The notes under the pieces: model-generated
The model's input: only the letters and a program-made list of their open reading frames with translations
The model's database searches: none
Told to the model about the DNA's origin: nothing
Source: Phycisphaerales bacterium UBA3190
GTDB lineage: Bacteria > Planctomycetota > Phycisphaerae > Phycisphaerales > UBA1924
Reading direction: 5' to 3'
Length of the DNA: 64,000 nucleotides
NCBI GenBank assembly: GCA_002364005.1
Contig: DEXG01000039.1
Span: 160,021 to 224,020 of the forward strand
Program-made: the position numbers and the translations under genes
In this document: piece after piece, positions 1 through 8,458 of the stretch
How the letters are laid out: every line of letters begins with the position of its first letter
Position numbering within the stretch: position 1 is the stretch's first letter

Positions 1-638
1 TTGACGAAGAGGCGGGCGGTGTTCCAGTCCGGGTTATACCAGACCGCGGCGACGGCCTTGTTTGACGAATCTGTCGAGGTCAGCGCCACGCGGCGTGTGT
101 TGGCATCGAAGATCGTTGATTCGAGGTACTGGGCACCGATCTGGTCGTAGAGGTTGTTGACCAGTGCACGGCGATCGGCATTCTGGAAGTCCTGGTTGAT
201 CTTGACCATCACCACGCCCATGGCGATCGATGCGGCGGCGAAGCCGATCGCGGCGACACGCCAGATGCTGTGCACGCGGGTGCTCATCGAGATCTTGGGT
301 TGAGCGGTCGCACGCACGGGTGCGGGTGTGTTCTGGTCGATGCGGGCGATCACCGGTGCGGCACCAGCAGCGTGCTGCTTGGCGATCCGGGCCTCGTTCT
401 CGTCTTCACGCATCGCGGCACGGACCGCGGCCAGCACAACCGATCGCAGTTCCACGCTGGGCTCAACCTCGGGGATCAGGTCACCCAGATCGGCCATGCG
501 CCGGGCCTCCTGACGCACCTGCTGCTGCACCGAAGCGGGTGCAGCGTTGAATGCGGCTTCGTAGGCCTCACGCTCGTCATTTTCGAGCAGCCCGAGGGCA
601 TGCAGCATGGTTGATTCGATCAGTTCGTGGGTATTCAT
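1..638 (-). CDS. Anti-sigma factor, RskA-like (C-terminus off the window)
   Basis: Membrane-anchored anti-sigma factor, probably holding the ECF sigma factor encoded just upstream. About 212 residues are visible. The cytoplasmic N-terminal part starts MNTHELIEST and is followed by a helical region (LHALGLLENDEREAYEAAF) like the RskA N-terminal domain. One membrane segment lies near residues 127-147, then an extracytoplasmic part containing AAVWYNPDW, which resembles the beta-rich RskA C-terminal domain. The start ATG at 638 overlaps the sigma-factor stop as ATGA, so the two are probably translationally coupled. The 3' end lies beyond position 1. No zinc-binding HxxxCxxC motif is visible, which fits the RskA type rather than the ZAS type. 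Confidence 0.85.
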   Translation of the reverse strand, partial: MNTHELIESTMLHALGLLENDEREAYEAAFNAAPASVQQQVRQEARRMADLGDLIPEVEPSVELRSVVLAAVRAAMREDENEARIAKQHAAGAAPVIARIDQNTPAPVRATAQPKISMSTRVHSIWRVAAIGFAAASIAMGVVMVKINQDFQNADRRALVNNLYDQIGAQYLESTIFDANTRRVALTSTDSSNKAVAAVWYNPDWNTARLFV

Positions 639-1315
639 GATTCGGTTTCCTCTCCGGTTCGCTCACGCAAGCGGACCAGTGCTCGGCTCAATGCCGATTT
701 GATCGTCCCCAGCGGCGTGTCCAGCTCTTCGCTGATCTGTCTAAGCGTCTGCCCGCCTAGATACGCACGCACGACGACGGTTTGTTGCAACTCAGGCAGG
801 GTCTCTATCTTTTTCACCAGTGCCGAGAACTGTTCGTCATTGACGAGGCGTTCGCCGGCGTTTGTTTCAATCCAGGCACCGACCCCTGACGCCAGGGCGT
901 CGTCGAGCACGGCGGTTTTGATTCGTGCACGCTTGCGACGCAGCTTGTCGACCAGATGTCGACGCGTCAGAAGCATGACCCAAGTGACCAGCGCGGCTTT
1001 GCGCGGGTCGTACCGATCGGCAGTACGCCAAAGACGAACGAATATTTCCTGCACCGCGTCTTCGGCTTCGCTCCGTGTCGGCATCGACTGGTACGCCATA
1101 CGGAAGACGAGCGACCCGAATCGGTCGTATAACTCGCCTACGGCGTTCTCGTGATTGATCGCAACACGCTGCATGAGCTCGTAGTCGATCCTGTCTTGGC
1201 CAGACAAATCCGAAGCCGACAACGGCTTGGGAATCTGTGTCCGCTCAATGGGACTTTCGGCCCCGTTGCTCGAAACAGACTCAACGGGTCGTTGGTTTTG
1301 ATCGTTCTTATCCAT
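635..1315 (-). CDS. ECF RNA polymerase sigma factor (sigma-70 family, SigK-like)
   Basis: Alternative sigma factor of 226 residues that would direct RNA polymerase to a small stress or envelope regulon. Region 2 is clear around residues 55-125 (AVGELYDRFGSLVFRMAY, EAEDAVQEIFVRLWR, then TWVMLLTRRHLVDKLRR). Region 4 lies near residues 165-215 (LPELQQTVVVRAYLGGQTL, then ISEELDTPLGTIKSALSRA, the helix-turn-helix for the -35 element). The N-terminus has about 40 polar residues. A GGTGGA ribosome site precedes ATG 1315. Pairing with an RskA-like anti-sigma factor in the next frame supports the ECF assignment. Its target promoters cannot be deduced here. Confidence 0.93.
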   Translation of the reverse strand: MDKNDQNQRPVESVSSNGAESPIERTQIPKPLSASDLSGQDRIDYELMQRVAINHENAVGELYDRFGSLVFRMAYQSMPTRSEAEDAVQEIFVRLWRTADRYDPRKAALVTWVMLLTRRHLVDKLRRKRARIKTAVLDDALASGVGAWIETNAGERLVNDEQFSALVKKIETLPELQQTVVVRAYLGGQTLRQISEELDTPLGTIKSALSRALVRLRERTGEETES

Positions 1316-1670
1316 TATCCACCGGGTTCACGAGCGCGCCCGGGGCCTGTGAAAACACCCCACAGACCGCCGACATATACGAGTAACCGATCGTACGGAT
1401 GCTTGCAAGCCAAGTGTTTACAGAGCATTTTGGTAATTCTCGCTTCGCCCCCAAGTAAATCCCCCGAATTGAGGGGTCAAAGATCGGTCTTTGTTTGGTC
1501 GAATTCGCTCCGGTGGTCCCCAATTCAAGAATGGGCACTTGCAGATATCGGGTTGAGTCGATACTCTAGAATTGCATACAGGCGCTGCCGACAGGTCGCC
1601 GTGGGGATATGCACACCGCTTCGCACGCATCGTCGTGGGCGTACGCGGGTGCATCAAAAAGATCGGGTCA
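1316..1670. other. Intergenic region between divergent sigma factor and prepilin-like gene
   Basis: About 355 bases between divergent genes. The only structure I see is a short CCCC/GGGG hairpin near 1462-1478. I found no convincing coding frame and no clear -35/-10 pair. Promoters for both flanking genes presumably lie here. Confidence 0.5.
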
Positions 1671-2438
1671 GTGTTGTCGAACACAAGGACCACAACTCGA
1701 AGCTCGCTTCGCCGCGCGTTCACGATGATTGATCTGATGGTCTCGTTGGCCATCGTGAGCATCTTGATTGCGCTGATGTTCCCTGCGATCTCGATGGTTC
1801 GGGAATCAACCCGAAAAGTGATCTGTGCTTCAAACCTGCGTCAAAGTGGTTTGGGGATGAGCCTGTTCACACAGGACCGGAATAATCGACTGCCTGACAG
1901 CATCTTCCTGCCGCCTGCTCCGCGGGCGCAGGCAACCGCAGTGGGCTCGTATGACCGCATGGACACCGTCCTGCTCCCGGTCGACGAGTTCCCTGAGCGT
2001 CGCGGCGACCGCTGGGACGGGCTGGGGATCCTGTACAACCAGGGATATGTGAGCGCCCCGAACATCTTCTACTGCCCGAGCCATCATGGGAGTTTCACTT
2101 TCATCGATGCTCAGGATTCGTGGATGACCCCACGCAAGGCACCCGAGATCATCGTCAACTACCTGTACCGCGGCATCGGCCCCAACGGCGAACGCGTGAT
2201 GTACAACATCGATCCCAACGCGGCGCTGGTTTCTGACACCATGCGTTCGTACTACGACCTCAACCACGACAGCGGTTTCAATGTGCTGCAGGCGGGGCTT
2301 GCGGTCACCTGGTTTGATGATGTCGGCGACGAGATTGCCAACGACATCCTGTTGCGTGGCGAAGAGGACGGCAACAAGTCCACAAGCGTCCAGAACGCCT
2401 GGGGCCGACTCGACGATATTCCCAACGCCGACGATTGA
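1671..2438 (+). CDS. Prepilin-like protein with type II secretion N-terminal methylation motif (DUF1559-like)
   Basis: Type IV pilin/pseudopilin-like protein of about 255 residues. Near the N-terminus, SSLRRAFTMIDLMVSLAIV is a variant of the GFTLIEL cleavage/methylation signal: Ala instead of Gly at -1, Thr-Met instead of Thr-Leu, Asp instead of Glu at mature position 5. A hydrophobic helix follows, then RESTRKVICASNLRQ, the motif that follows this helix in planctomycetal DUF1559-type proteins. The C-terminal part is soluble with a YCPSHHG stretch. The GTG at 1671 is my choice; there is no in-frame ATG before the one inside the signal itself, and the ribosome site is weak. Such proteins are abundant in Planctomycetota and their role is poorly known. 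Confidence 0.75.
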   Translation: MLSNTRTTTRSSLRRAFTMIDLMVSLAIVSILIALMFPAISMVRESTRKVICASNLRQSGLGMSLFTQDRNNRLPDSIFLPPAPRAQATAVGSYDRMDTVLLPVDEFPERRGDRWDGLGILYNQGYVSAPNIFYCPSHHGSFTFIDAQDSWMTPRKAPEIIVNYLYRGIGPNGERVMYNIDPNAALVSDTMRSYYDLNHDSGFNVLQAGLAVTWFDDVGDEIANDILLRGEEDGNKSTSVQNAWGRLDDIPNADD

Positions 2439-2495
2439 TCCAACACCTCAGCGCTCCATGAAACTTGGGAACCCAGAACTGGGTATCCTTTGGTT

Positions 2496-3581
2496 ATGCG
2501 CCACTTGAACACGATCAACCGTCACCATCTGCTTTCCCTCATGATGCTGCTGCTCTTGATGGGCACCGCCGCACAGGCGACGGGGCAAATCGTCCCGGAT
2601 CGTTTGTACTATGGCGTCGGCCAGCGTGTGGTCGTGCTCGTCACGACCCCAGAGAACTCGATCGCCGAGCCGACCATCAAACTCCACGACGCCCGGACCC
2701 TGGAGGTGCTGGCCAGCGTGCCCGCTGCAGACGGGCGGGCGGATCTTGCGAGTCTCTTCCCCTTGCTCTGGACCGAGAAGCCCGAGCAGGTCATGCTCGC
2801 CCAGCTCTATCTCGACAATCGGGCACACGGCGCCCCCCTCGTGCTCCAGCCCCTCGTGACGCCCAACACCGCGACCCGCGTCGATGAGGGCACACTGCGG
2901 GTCAGCGAAGATGATAAAGCGATTGTCATCTTCGAAGACGATCGCCGCTCGAGTCTCGCTGCTCAGGGGCAGCCCGAGACAGAACGCGAGGTCGCCTTCT
3001 CAGGGCTCCGTGTGTATGTCGAGCAAGAGGCGGTGTTCAAGACCAGCGCCGGGGAGATCGTCTTCCGTCTGCGTCCCGACGCGGCACCCAACACCGCCTA
3101 CAACTTCATGCACCTTGTCCAGGGCGGCTTCTACACGAACATCATCTTCCACCGCATCGTCGCCACACTCTCGGATGGGCGGCCGTTCGTGATCCAGGTC
3201 GGCGATCCCTCGGGCACGGGCTCGGGCGGCCCGGGCTACATGATCGATCTGGAAAAGAGCACGCTCCCACACGATTTCGGGGTGCTCTCGATGGCCCGAG
3301 CCGCCGATCCAAATACCAATGGCTCGCAGGTCTTCGTCTGCCTGAGCAAAGAGGGGACATCGTTTCTCGATGGTCGCTACACCTCGTTCGCGCAGGCCGT
3401 TTCGGGTGCCGATGCGATCCTGAAGATCGCGCGCGTCCCTGTAGATGTGAACGATCGCCCGCTCGACCCGCCGATGATTGAGCGGGCGTACCTGCGTGAC
3501 GCGCCGCCCATCAGCGAGCGCGTCAAGCCCGTGACCCGAGAGGATGCGGGGGCTTTCACGCCACCCGAGCCCGATCGGTGA
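2496..3581 (+). CDS. Secreted peptidyl-prolyl cis-trans isomerase, cyclophilin type
   Basis: Exported cyclophilin-type proline isomerase, 361 residues. A signal peptide (HHLLSLMMLLLLMGTAAQA) is followed by about 130 residues without a recognised domain, probably a beta-rich adaptor. The cyclophilin fold covers about residues 165-320: FKTSAGEIVFRLRPDAAP, NFMHLVQGGFYTNIIFHRI, GDPSGTGSGGPGY, GVLSMARAADPNTNGSQVF and FLDGRYTSFAQAVSG. The catalytic-site Arg (FHRI) and Gln (GSQVF) positions are kept. The start is ATG 2496; an alternative TTG lies two codons upstream. It probably assists folding of exported proteins. It is convergent with the next gene, 20 bases apart. Confidence 0.9.
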   Translation: MRHLNTINRHHLLSLMMLLLLMGTAAQATGQIVPDRLYYGVGQRVVVLVTTPENSIAEPTIKLHDARTLEVLASVPAADGRADLASLFPLLWTEKPEQVMLAQLYLDNRAHGAPLVLQPLVTPNTATRVDEGTLRVSEDDKAIVIFEDDRRSSLAAQGQPETEREVAFSGLRVYVEQEAVFKTSAGEIVFRLRPDAAPNTAYNFMHLVQGGFYTNIIFHRIVATLSDGRPFVIQVGDPSGTGSGGPGYMIDLEKSTLPHDFGVLSMARAADPNTNGSQVFVCLSKEGTSFLDGRYTSFAQAVSGADAILKIARVPVDVNDRPLDPPMIERAYLRDAPPISERVKPVTREDAGAFTPPEPDR

Positions 3582-3601
3582 TTTGGGTGATGCTTGTGTG
3601 T

Positions 3602-4567
3602 TCAGAATCGGAATGACAGCGAGAGCGAGCCGAAGACCCCGACATCGAGGTCCTGCTTGGCGACATCGTTGCCGTTGGTATCGAGGAACTCCAGTTCCCC
3701 GCCCAATGCGGCACCAACCGAAGCATCGATGACGATGCGGTCATTGGCTTTGTACTGGGCAAAGAGGGCGACCGGGATGCGCCGGTGCGTGCCCATGCCC
3801 TCTGGGGCGCTGACATGGGTATCGTCGAGCCGGAAGCTCTCGCTACGGTACTCGCCCGAGATGCCGTAGGAAAGCACATCGCTGCTCTTGTAGATCAGCC
3901 GCAGACCTGCTCGCTCTGTTGCGAGCGTCCAGCGTTCATCGATGTTCCAGGTGATCTGCGGGACGGGCACGACGAGGACATCGTCCTCGAGTCGGCTTTT
4001 GACCAGCACGCCCAGTCCCCATGAGAATGTGTCGGACTGTTTGTACATGAAGCCGGTGGTGAAGAGCCATTCGAAGCTGTCGCCGAAGTCCGCGTCCTGC
4101 TCGCCACTGAACCCGACGCCGCCGCCCAGGAACCAGCTGGTGGTGTCGTTGAGCCGGTCGCTGTAGATGCCCGTGAGCCCGAGGGTCTGGATCTCGTCGA
4201 GTTCAGCACCGATGCTGGCGGCGTCGCCCGCAACGGAGGTGGCCGAGGGTGTGATGTCGTAATCGAGCAGCCCGGCCCCGAGATCGATGCTCAGACGCCC
4301 GCCATCCTTGATGTTCCACATCGCGTTGAGCCCCAACCGGTACTCAGCGAGGGACAACTCGCCGATATCGGCGTCAAAATCGGCATCGGCCTGAAACCCC
4401 GCGCTGACCCGGGCCCGGAGGGTAAGCTGGGTCGACCGGGTGCCTTCGAGCTGCTCGACGGCTTCAATATTTGGGCTCGATTCGGGTTCCTCAGCGGGTT
4501 GTGATGCCAGCAGTGGGGGCGTGGCGAGCGAGAGAAGCAGCATCGTGGTCAGTCTGGTCGTCGGCAT
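3602..4567 (-). CDS. Predicted outer-membrane beta-barrel protein (DUF6268-like)
   Basis: 321 residues with a signal peptide ending near LLLSLATPPLLASQPA. The body alternates polar and hydrophobic residues in strand-like segments with frequent aromatic and Gly residues (GLNAMWNIKDGGRLSIDLGA, WFLGGGVGFSGEQDAD). It ends FGSLSLSFRF, a terminal aromatic strand typical of outer-membrane barrels. Predicted location is the outer membrane; a transport function cannot be inferred. The best family guess is the DUF6268 outer-membrane group. A ribosome site AAGGAA precedes ATG 4567. Monocistronic as far as can be seen. Confidence 0.7.
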   Translation of the reverse strand: MPTTRLTTMLLLSLATPPLLASQPAEEPESSPNIEAVEQLEGTRSTQLTLRARVSAGFQADADFDADIGELSLAEYRLGLNAMWNIKDGGRLSIDLGAGLLDYDITPSATSVAGDAASIGAELDEIQTLGLTGIYSDRLNDTTSWFLGGGVGFSGEQDADFGDSFEWLFTTGFMYKQSDTFSWGLGVLVKSRLEDDVLVVPVPQITWNIDERWTLATERAGLRLIYKSSDVLSYGISGEYRSESFRLDDTHVSAPEGMGTHRRIPVALFAQYKANDRIVIDASVGAALGGELEFLDTNGNDVAKQDLDVGVFGSLSLSFRF

Positions 4568-4688
4568 GGGTGTTCCTTGATCGTGGGAATTCGGATGCTC
4601 AGATCATACCGATTCGGCGATGGGCTCGCCCAGACGCAAGAAGGCGGCTACAGTTGCCCCCGAAATCACCCGATACCGGGTACCCCAT

Positions 4689-4761
4689 GGGGGACTAACT
4701 CAATTGGTAGAGTGCCAGCTTTGCAAGCTGGAAGTTAGGGGTTCGAGTCCCCTGTCCTCCA
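4689..4761 (+). tRNA. tRNA-Ala (anticodon UGC)
   Basis: Full cloverleaf read by eye: acceptor GGGGGAC pairs with GTCCTCC, D arm ACTC/GAGT, anticodon stem CCAGC/GCTGG with loop TTTGCAA giving anticodon TGC, variable AAGTT, T arm AGGGG-TTCGAGT-CCCCT, discriminator A. The third acceptor pair is G-U, the alanine identity element. The 3' CCA is not encoded. Confidence 0.97.
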
Positions 4762-4862
4762 CTTTTCACACATGCGACCCGCGCTCTGCGAGTCTGCCCG
4801 CCCCGATCGGTTTGTCCCCGATGGGTCGAGTAAACAACGCGTTGAGCATGGAGCAACCCACA

Positions 4863-5723
4863 ATGAGCGATCAGCACGCGTCAACGCGCGAAGTGGTGTA
4901 CGACATCGCGGCTTTCTATCAGTTCGTCCCCATCGACGACTGCGACGACTGGGCCCCCCAGCTCAAGCAGCAGATGATCGACCGTGATGTGCTGGGCACG
5001 ATCCTGCTGGCCCACGAGGGGATCAACGGCACAATCTCGGGCACGCCCGAGGGTGTGGCGGAAATCCTGGAGATTGTCCGGGCCCACGAGGGACTCGAAG
5101 ACATGAAACACAAGACCTCGCACGCGCCGGGGCATGTGTTCAACCGGGCCAAGGTCAAGGTGAAGCCCACGCTGATCAACCTGGGCCCGGAGGTCGACCC
5201 GAACCGGCGTGTGGGAACTTATGTGCCTCCAGCCGAGTGGAACCAGGTCATCAGCGACCCCGAGGTCGTGCTGATCGATACACGCAATGACTACGAGGTC
5301 CACGCGGGGACCTTCGAGGGTGCGATCGATCCCAAGATCAAGCGATTCAGGGATCTCCCCGAGTTCGTCGAATCGAATCTCGACCCGAGCAAGCACAAGA
5401 AGGTCGCGATGTTCTGCACGGGCGGGATCCGCTGCGAAAAATCGACGGCCTGGATGCTCGAGCAGGGCTTTGAGGAGGTCTATCACCTCGAGGGTGGGAT
5501 CCTGAGCTATCTCGAACAGGTGCCCAAAGAGCAGAGCAAGTGGCGTGGGGACTGCTATGTGTTTGATGAGCGTGTCGGTGTAGACCACGAGCTTCGCCCA
5601 TCGGACGAGGCGAAGTTCTGCCCTGGGTGTGGGCATGCCCTGACGACCAAGCTGCGTTGTGCACCCGAGTATGTCGCGGGCGAGCGTTGCCCACGGTGCC
5701 CCGCGTTGGGTGAGGACGACTAA
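4863..5723 (+). CDS. trhO: tRNA uridine(34) 5-hydroxylase TrhO (rhodanese family)
   Basis: Oxygen-dependent hydroxylation of U34 in tRNA anticodons, the first step toward cmo5U/mo5U; 286 residues. An N-terminal acylphosphatase-like domain (GTILLAHEGINGTISG, residues 45-60) is followed by a rhodanese domain with VVLIDTRNDYEV at 136-147 and the catalytic loop CTGGIRC at 185-191. A C-terminal cysteine cluster (FCPGCG, CAPEYVAGERCPRC) follows. The start at ATG 4863 is chosen because GGAG lies 9 nt upstream; an ATG five codons earlier lacks a site. The gene sits 100 bases after tRNA-Ala(UGC), whose U34 is a plausible substrate. Its stop overlaps the stop of the convergent next gene. Confidence 0.93.
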   Translation: MSDQHASTREVVYDIAAFYQFVPIDDCDDWAPQLKQQMIDRDVLGTILLAHEGINGTISGTPEGVAEILEIVRAHEGLEDMKHKTSHAPGHVFNRAKVKVKPTLINLGPEVDPNRRVGTYVPPAEWNQVISDPEVVLIDTRNDYEVHAGTFEGAIDPKIKRFRDLPEFVESNLDPSKHKKVAMFCTGGIRCEKSTAWMLEQGFEEVYHLEGGILSYLEQVPKEQSKWRGDCYVFDERVGVDHELRPSDEAKFCPGCGHALTTKLRCAPEYVAGERCPRCPALGEDD

Positions 5724-6778
5724 GCCGCCCGATCGGTTGGGGTGTTGGGCATGGTCTGCACCCGGATGCGGTCGTCGCTCTCTTTCCGCATCTCATAGAG
5801 CCCATCGCAGAGACGATCGCACACCTGACCGGATTCACATCGGTTCTGAGGCGGCAGGTGCAGCCCGAACGCCACGCTCTTGCGTGCGTTCCTGAGGGGG
5901 TGGATCTCGTCGCTGAGCATGCAGAGCTTGTTGAGCAACGAAGTGAACTGCGATCGGTGCTCGTGCATGGGCAGCAGCAGGGCGAACTCACCCTCGTCGA
6001 GACGGCCGATGGAGACGCTTGAATCGCACAGGCGTATCGCCCGGCGTACAAACTCCCGCAGGTAATCCTCGCCCTGATCGAGCCCGAGCTGCTGCACGAT
6101 CTGCTCGTAGCCCAGCAGGTCGAGCACGGCGATGCCCATGCCCTTGGCGCGATCGCGGTGGTAACTGATCGATTCGGCCATCAGGGTCAGGATGCCCTCG
6201 TGGTTCCACACACGCGTGAGCGGGTCGATCATGCTGGATCGCCATGTCGCGCCGATCTCGCTGATCAGCGCCTGCTCGATCGGGTTCGAGCGTTCAGTGT
6301 GCAGCTCGCATTCAACCTGACGGGCGAAATCGTGCAGGGTGGCCATGTCGCTCTGAGGCATGCGTCTGGGGCAGGTGTCGTAGACGCACAGGGTTGCCAC
6401 GGGCAGGTTGGCCCGCGAGAAGATCGGAGCGCCGGCGTAGAAGACCATGCCCGGGTACCCCGTCACGAGCGTGTTGCTCGCGAATCGCTCGTCGTAGCGG
6501 GCATCGGGGACGACCAGCACCCGGTTGTGGATGTGCGTGTGCTCGCAGAACGACAGGGAGCGGTCGGTCTGCTCGATATCGAGCCCCACGATCGACTTGA
6601 ACCACTGGCGGTGCTCATCGATGCAGGTGATGGCGCAGATGGGCATGTCCAGTGTCTGGCTCGTCAGGCGGGTGATGCGATCGAACCGCTCTTCGATCGG
6701 CGTGTCCAATATCTGCAGCGATCGCAGCGCTTCGAGGCGCTCCTGCTCTCTTGGATGTTCCTGGGGATGGTTATGCAT
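5720..6778 (-). CDS. GAF domain protein with degenerate GGDEF domain
   Basis: Predicted signalling protein of 352 residues. The GAF domain covers about residues 15-160, beginning with ALRSLQILDTPIEERFDRIT, the common start of GAF sensors fused to diguanylate cyclases. A GGDEF-like domain begins at IDPLTRVWNHEG (about 184-195), but the signature is RLDEGEF (DEGEF at about 261-265) instead of GG(D/E)EF. It lacks the paired glycines needed for GTP binding, so cyclase activity is doubtful and it may be a c-di-GMP/GTP-binding or purely regulatory module. I start at ATG 6778, with GAGG about 12 nt upstream; an ATG at 6793 has no ribosome site. Confidence 0.85.
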   Translation of the reverse strand: MHNHPQEHPREQERLEALRSLQILDTPIEERFDRITRLTSQTLDMPICAITCIDEHRQWFKSIVGLDIEQTDRSLSFCEHTHIHNRVLVVPDARYDERFASNTLVTGYPGMVFYAGAPIFSRANLPVATLCVYDTCPRRMPQSDMATLHDFARQVECELHTERSNPIEQALISEIGATWRSSMIDPLTRVWNHEGILTLMAESISYHRDRAKGMGIAVLDLLGYEQIVQQLGLDQGEDYLREFVRRAIRLCDSSVSIGRLDEGEFALLLPMHEHRSQFTSLLNKLCMLSDEIHPLRNARKSVAFGLHLPPQNRCESGQVCDRLCDGLYEMRKESDDRIRVQTMPNTPTDRAA

Positions 6779-6945
6779 CAGCGATGCCCTCATGCATGGG
6801 TATCGCTAGATCGACAGGACCCGGTTCACAGTTGGATCCAGAGTGCGAAAAATGGTAATTCTGAACACAGTTGACCACCCCGCCCGGCAGGGTTTTCCCA
6901 GATTGATCGCAAGGGGGCTTGGGACGCGTGAGAAACGGATTGAAC

Positions 6946-8334
6946 TCAGGTATTGGCTCGGGCGGGTTCGATAATGCCTCGGCATTCGCCGAAGCCGATC
7001 CGCCGATAACCCTCGCGCTCGCAGTAGGCCTTCATGATGATCTCGTCTCCGTCGGCGATGAACTTGCGCTCTTCGCCGGTGGGCAGCTTGATCGGGGTCC
7101 GCTGCGTGCCGGGCACGAGCACGGGGGGCTCGGCGAAGGGGTCGCCGTCCCAGGTGAGTTCCAGCAGCGAGCCACGCGAGTCGCGGGTGGTGCCCGAGAC
7201 GGTGCCCGATCCCAGCAGATCGCCGGGGTTGAGGTTGCAGCCGTTGACCGTGTGGTGGGTGACCATCTGGGCGATGGTCCAGTACATATCGCGGAAGTTG
7301 CCCTTGCTCAGGCGGATGGGCTCCATGCCCTGCTCACGCATCTTTTCCGAGGCGATCCAGACCTCGAGGGTGATGTCGAAGCCACCCTGCTTCTGGTTCT
7401 GCTCGTTGAACATGTAAGGCAGCGGCTGCGGGTCGCCCTCTGCTCGCTCGGCGACGGGGCAGCGGAACGGCGCCAGCGCTTCCATCGTCACGATGTACGG
7501 CGACACGGTGCTCGCGAAGTTCTTGGCCAGGAACGGGCCCAGCGGGACATACTCCCACTTCTGCAGATCCCGCGCCGACCAGTCGTTGAGGATGCACAGG
7601 CCCAGGATGTGATCCTCGGCCTCCTCGATCGTGACATGATCGCCCAGCTCGTTGCCCCGCCCGATGATCGCGCCCATCTCCATCTCGTAATCGAGCAGCT
7701 TGCACGGCCCGAACGCCGGCGACCCGCCATCTTCTGCGGGGGCCTGCTGCCCGATGGGGCGTTTGATGTGCGTGCCCGAGGGGACGATGGAGGACGCCCG
7801 CCCGTGGTACCCGATGGGGATGTGCTTGTAGTTTGGAAGCAGCGGGTTGTCGGGTCGGAACATGGAGCCGACATTGGTGGCGTGGTTGATGGAGGCGTAG
7901 AAGTCGGTGTAGTCGTGCGGGAATACCGGGAGCATCAGGATATCGCCCTGTTCGGAGACATCGCCTCGGAACTCGATCACAGCACGCTCACGAAGATCTG
8001 AGTTGTCCCGCAGATCGGCGCAGTCAGCGGACAGAAGCTGCGAGAGTCGCTTGCGGATCACATTGCGATCGGCAGGGTCGAGTTCACTGATGACTTCGAC
8101 ATCGGCGCCGTAGATCCAGCCCGTGCCTTCGAGCATCCCGGCTTCATCGAGCTCGTCGAGAATGACCACACAGCTCCCGATGCGCACGCCGGTCTGGAGA
8201 CTCTCGTCTTCGTCATCGCGGAGCACCTGACACCATGGCAGGTTCTGAATCGGGAAATCGCTCTGCGGGTCGTTGGCGCTCTCGACCCATGAGGTGAGCT
8301 TCGGGTCGTGTGTCTCGTCGATGGCGTAGGGCAT
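6946..8334 (-). CDS. fahA: Fumarylacetoacetase
   Basis: Hydrolyses fumarylacetoacetate to fumarate and acetoacetate, the last step of tyrosine/homogentisate breakdown (EC 3.7.1.2). 462 residues, close to the usual full length of 410-470. The N-terminal SH3-like part covers about residues 1-130; the C-terminal FAH fold begins near DYTDFYASINHATNVGSMFR. Typical stretches are visible: PIGYHGRASSIVPSGT, DYEMEMGAIIGRGNELG (metal-binding Glu residues), LNDWSARDLQKWEYVPLGPF and LGSGTVSGTTRDSRGS. A ribosome site (GGAAGGA) precedes ATG 8334. No other tyrosine catabolic gene is visible in the window. Confidence 0.96.
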   Translation of the reverse strand: MPYAIDETHDPKLTSWVESANDPQSDFPIQNLPWCQVLRDDEDESLQTGVRIGSCVVILDELDEAGMLEGTGWIYGADVEVISELDPADRNVIRKRLSQLLSADCADLRDNSDLRERAVIEFRGDVSEQGDILMLPVFPHDYTDFYASINHATNVGSMFRPDNPLLPNYKHIPIGYHGRASSIVPSGTHIKRPIGQQAPAEDGGSPAFGPCKLLDYEMEMGAIIGRGNELGDHVTIEEAEDHILGLCILNDWSARDLQKWEYVPLGPFLAKNFASTVSPYIVTMEALAPFRCPVAERAEGDPQPLPYMFNEQNQKQGGFDITLEVWIASEKMREQGMEPIRLSKGNFRDMYWTIAQMVTHHTVNGCNLNPGDLLGSGTVSGTTRDSRGSLLELTWDGDPFAEPPVLVPGTQRTPIKLPTGEERKFIADGDEIIMKAYCEREGYRRIGFGECRGIIEPARANT

Positions 8335-8445
8335 GCGGGGTCCTTCCGGGAGAATCGTGGTGCAGTATTCAAGGGTATGCAGATGGGATCGATCGGTCAG
8401 TGGCTGCGCGGGCTGAGCTGGGCGACTCGGGGCGTGCTCTTCGGG

Positions 8446-8451
8446 TACAGT
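8446..8451 (+). promoter_or_regulatory. Putative -10 box, leaderless start of 8459 gene
   Basis: TACAGT ends 7 nt before ATG 8459 and there is no Shine-Dalgarno between, so transcription probably begins at or near the start codon. No good -35 was found. Confidence 0.4.
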
Positions 8452-8458
8452 TGGGTGG

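Noticed and set aside
4620..4862. N-terminal extension of trhO through the tRNA-Ala gene
   Set aside because: The open frame would translate the tRNA; the family start and a GGAG site support ATG 4863.
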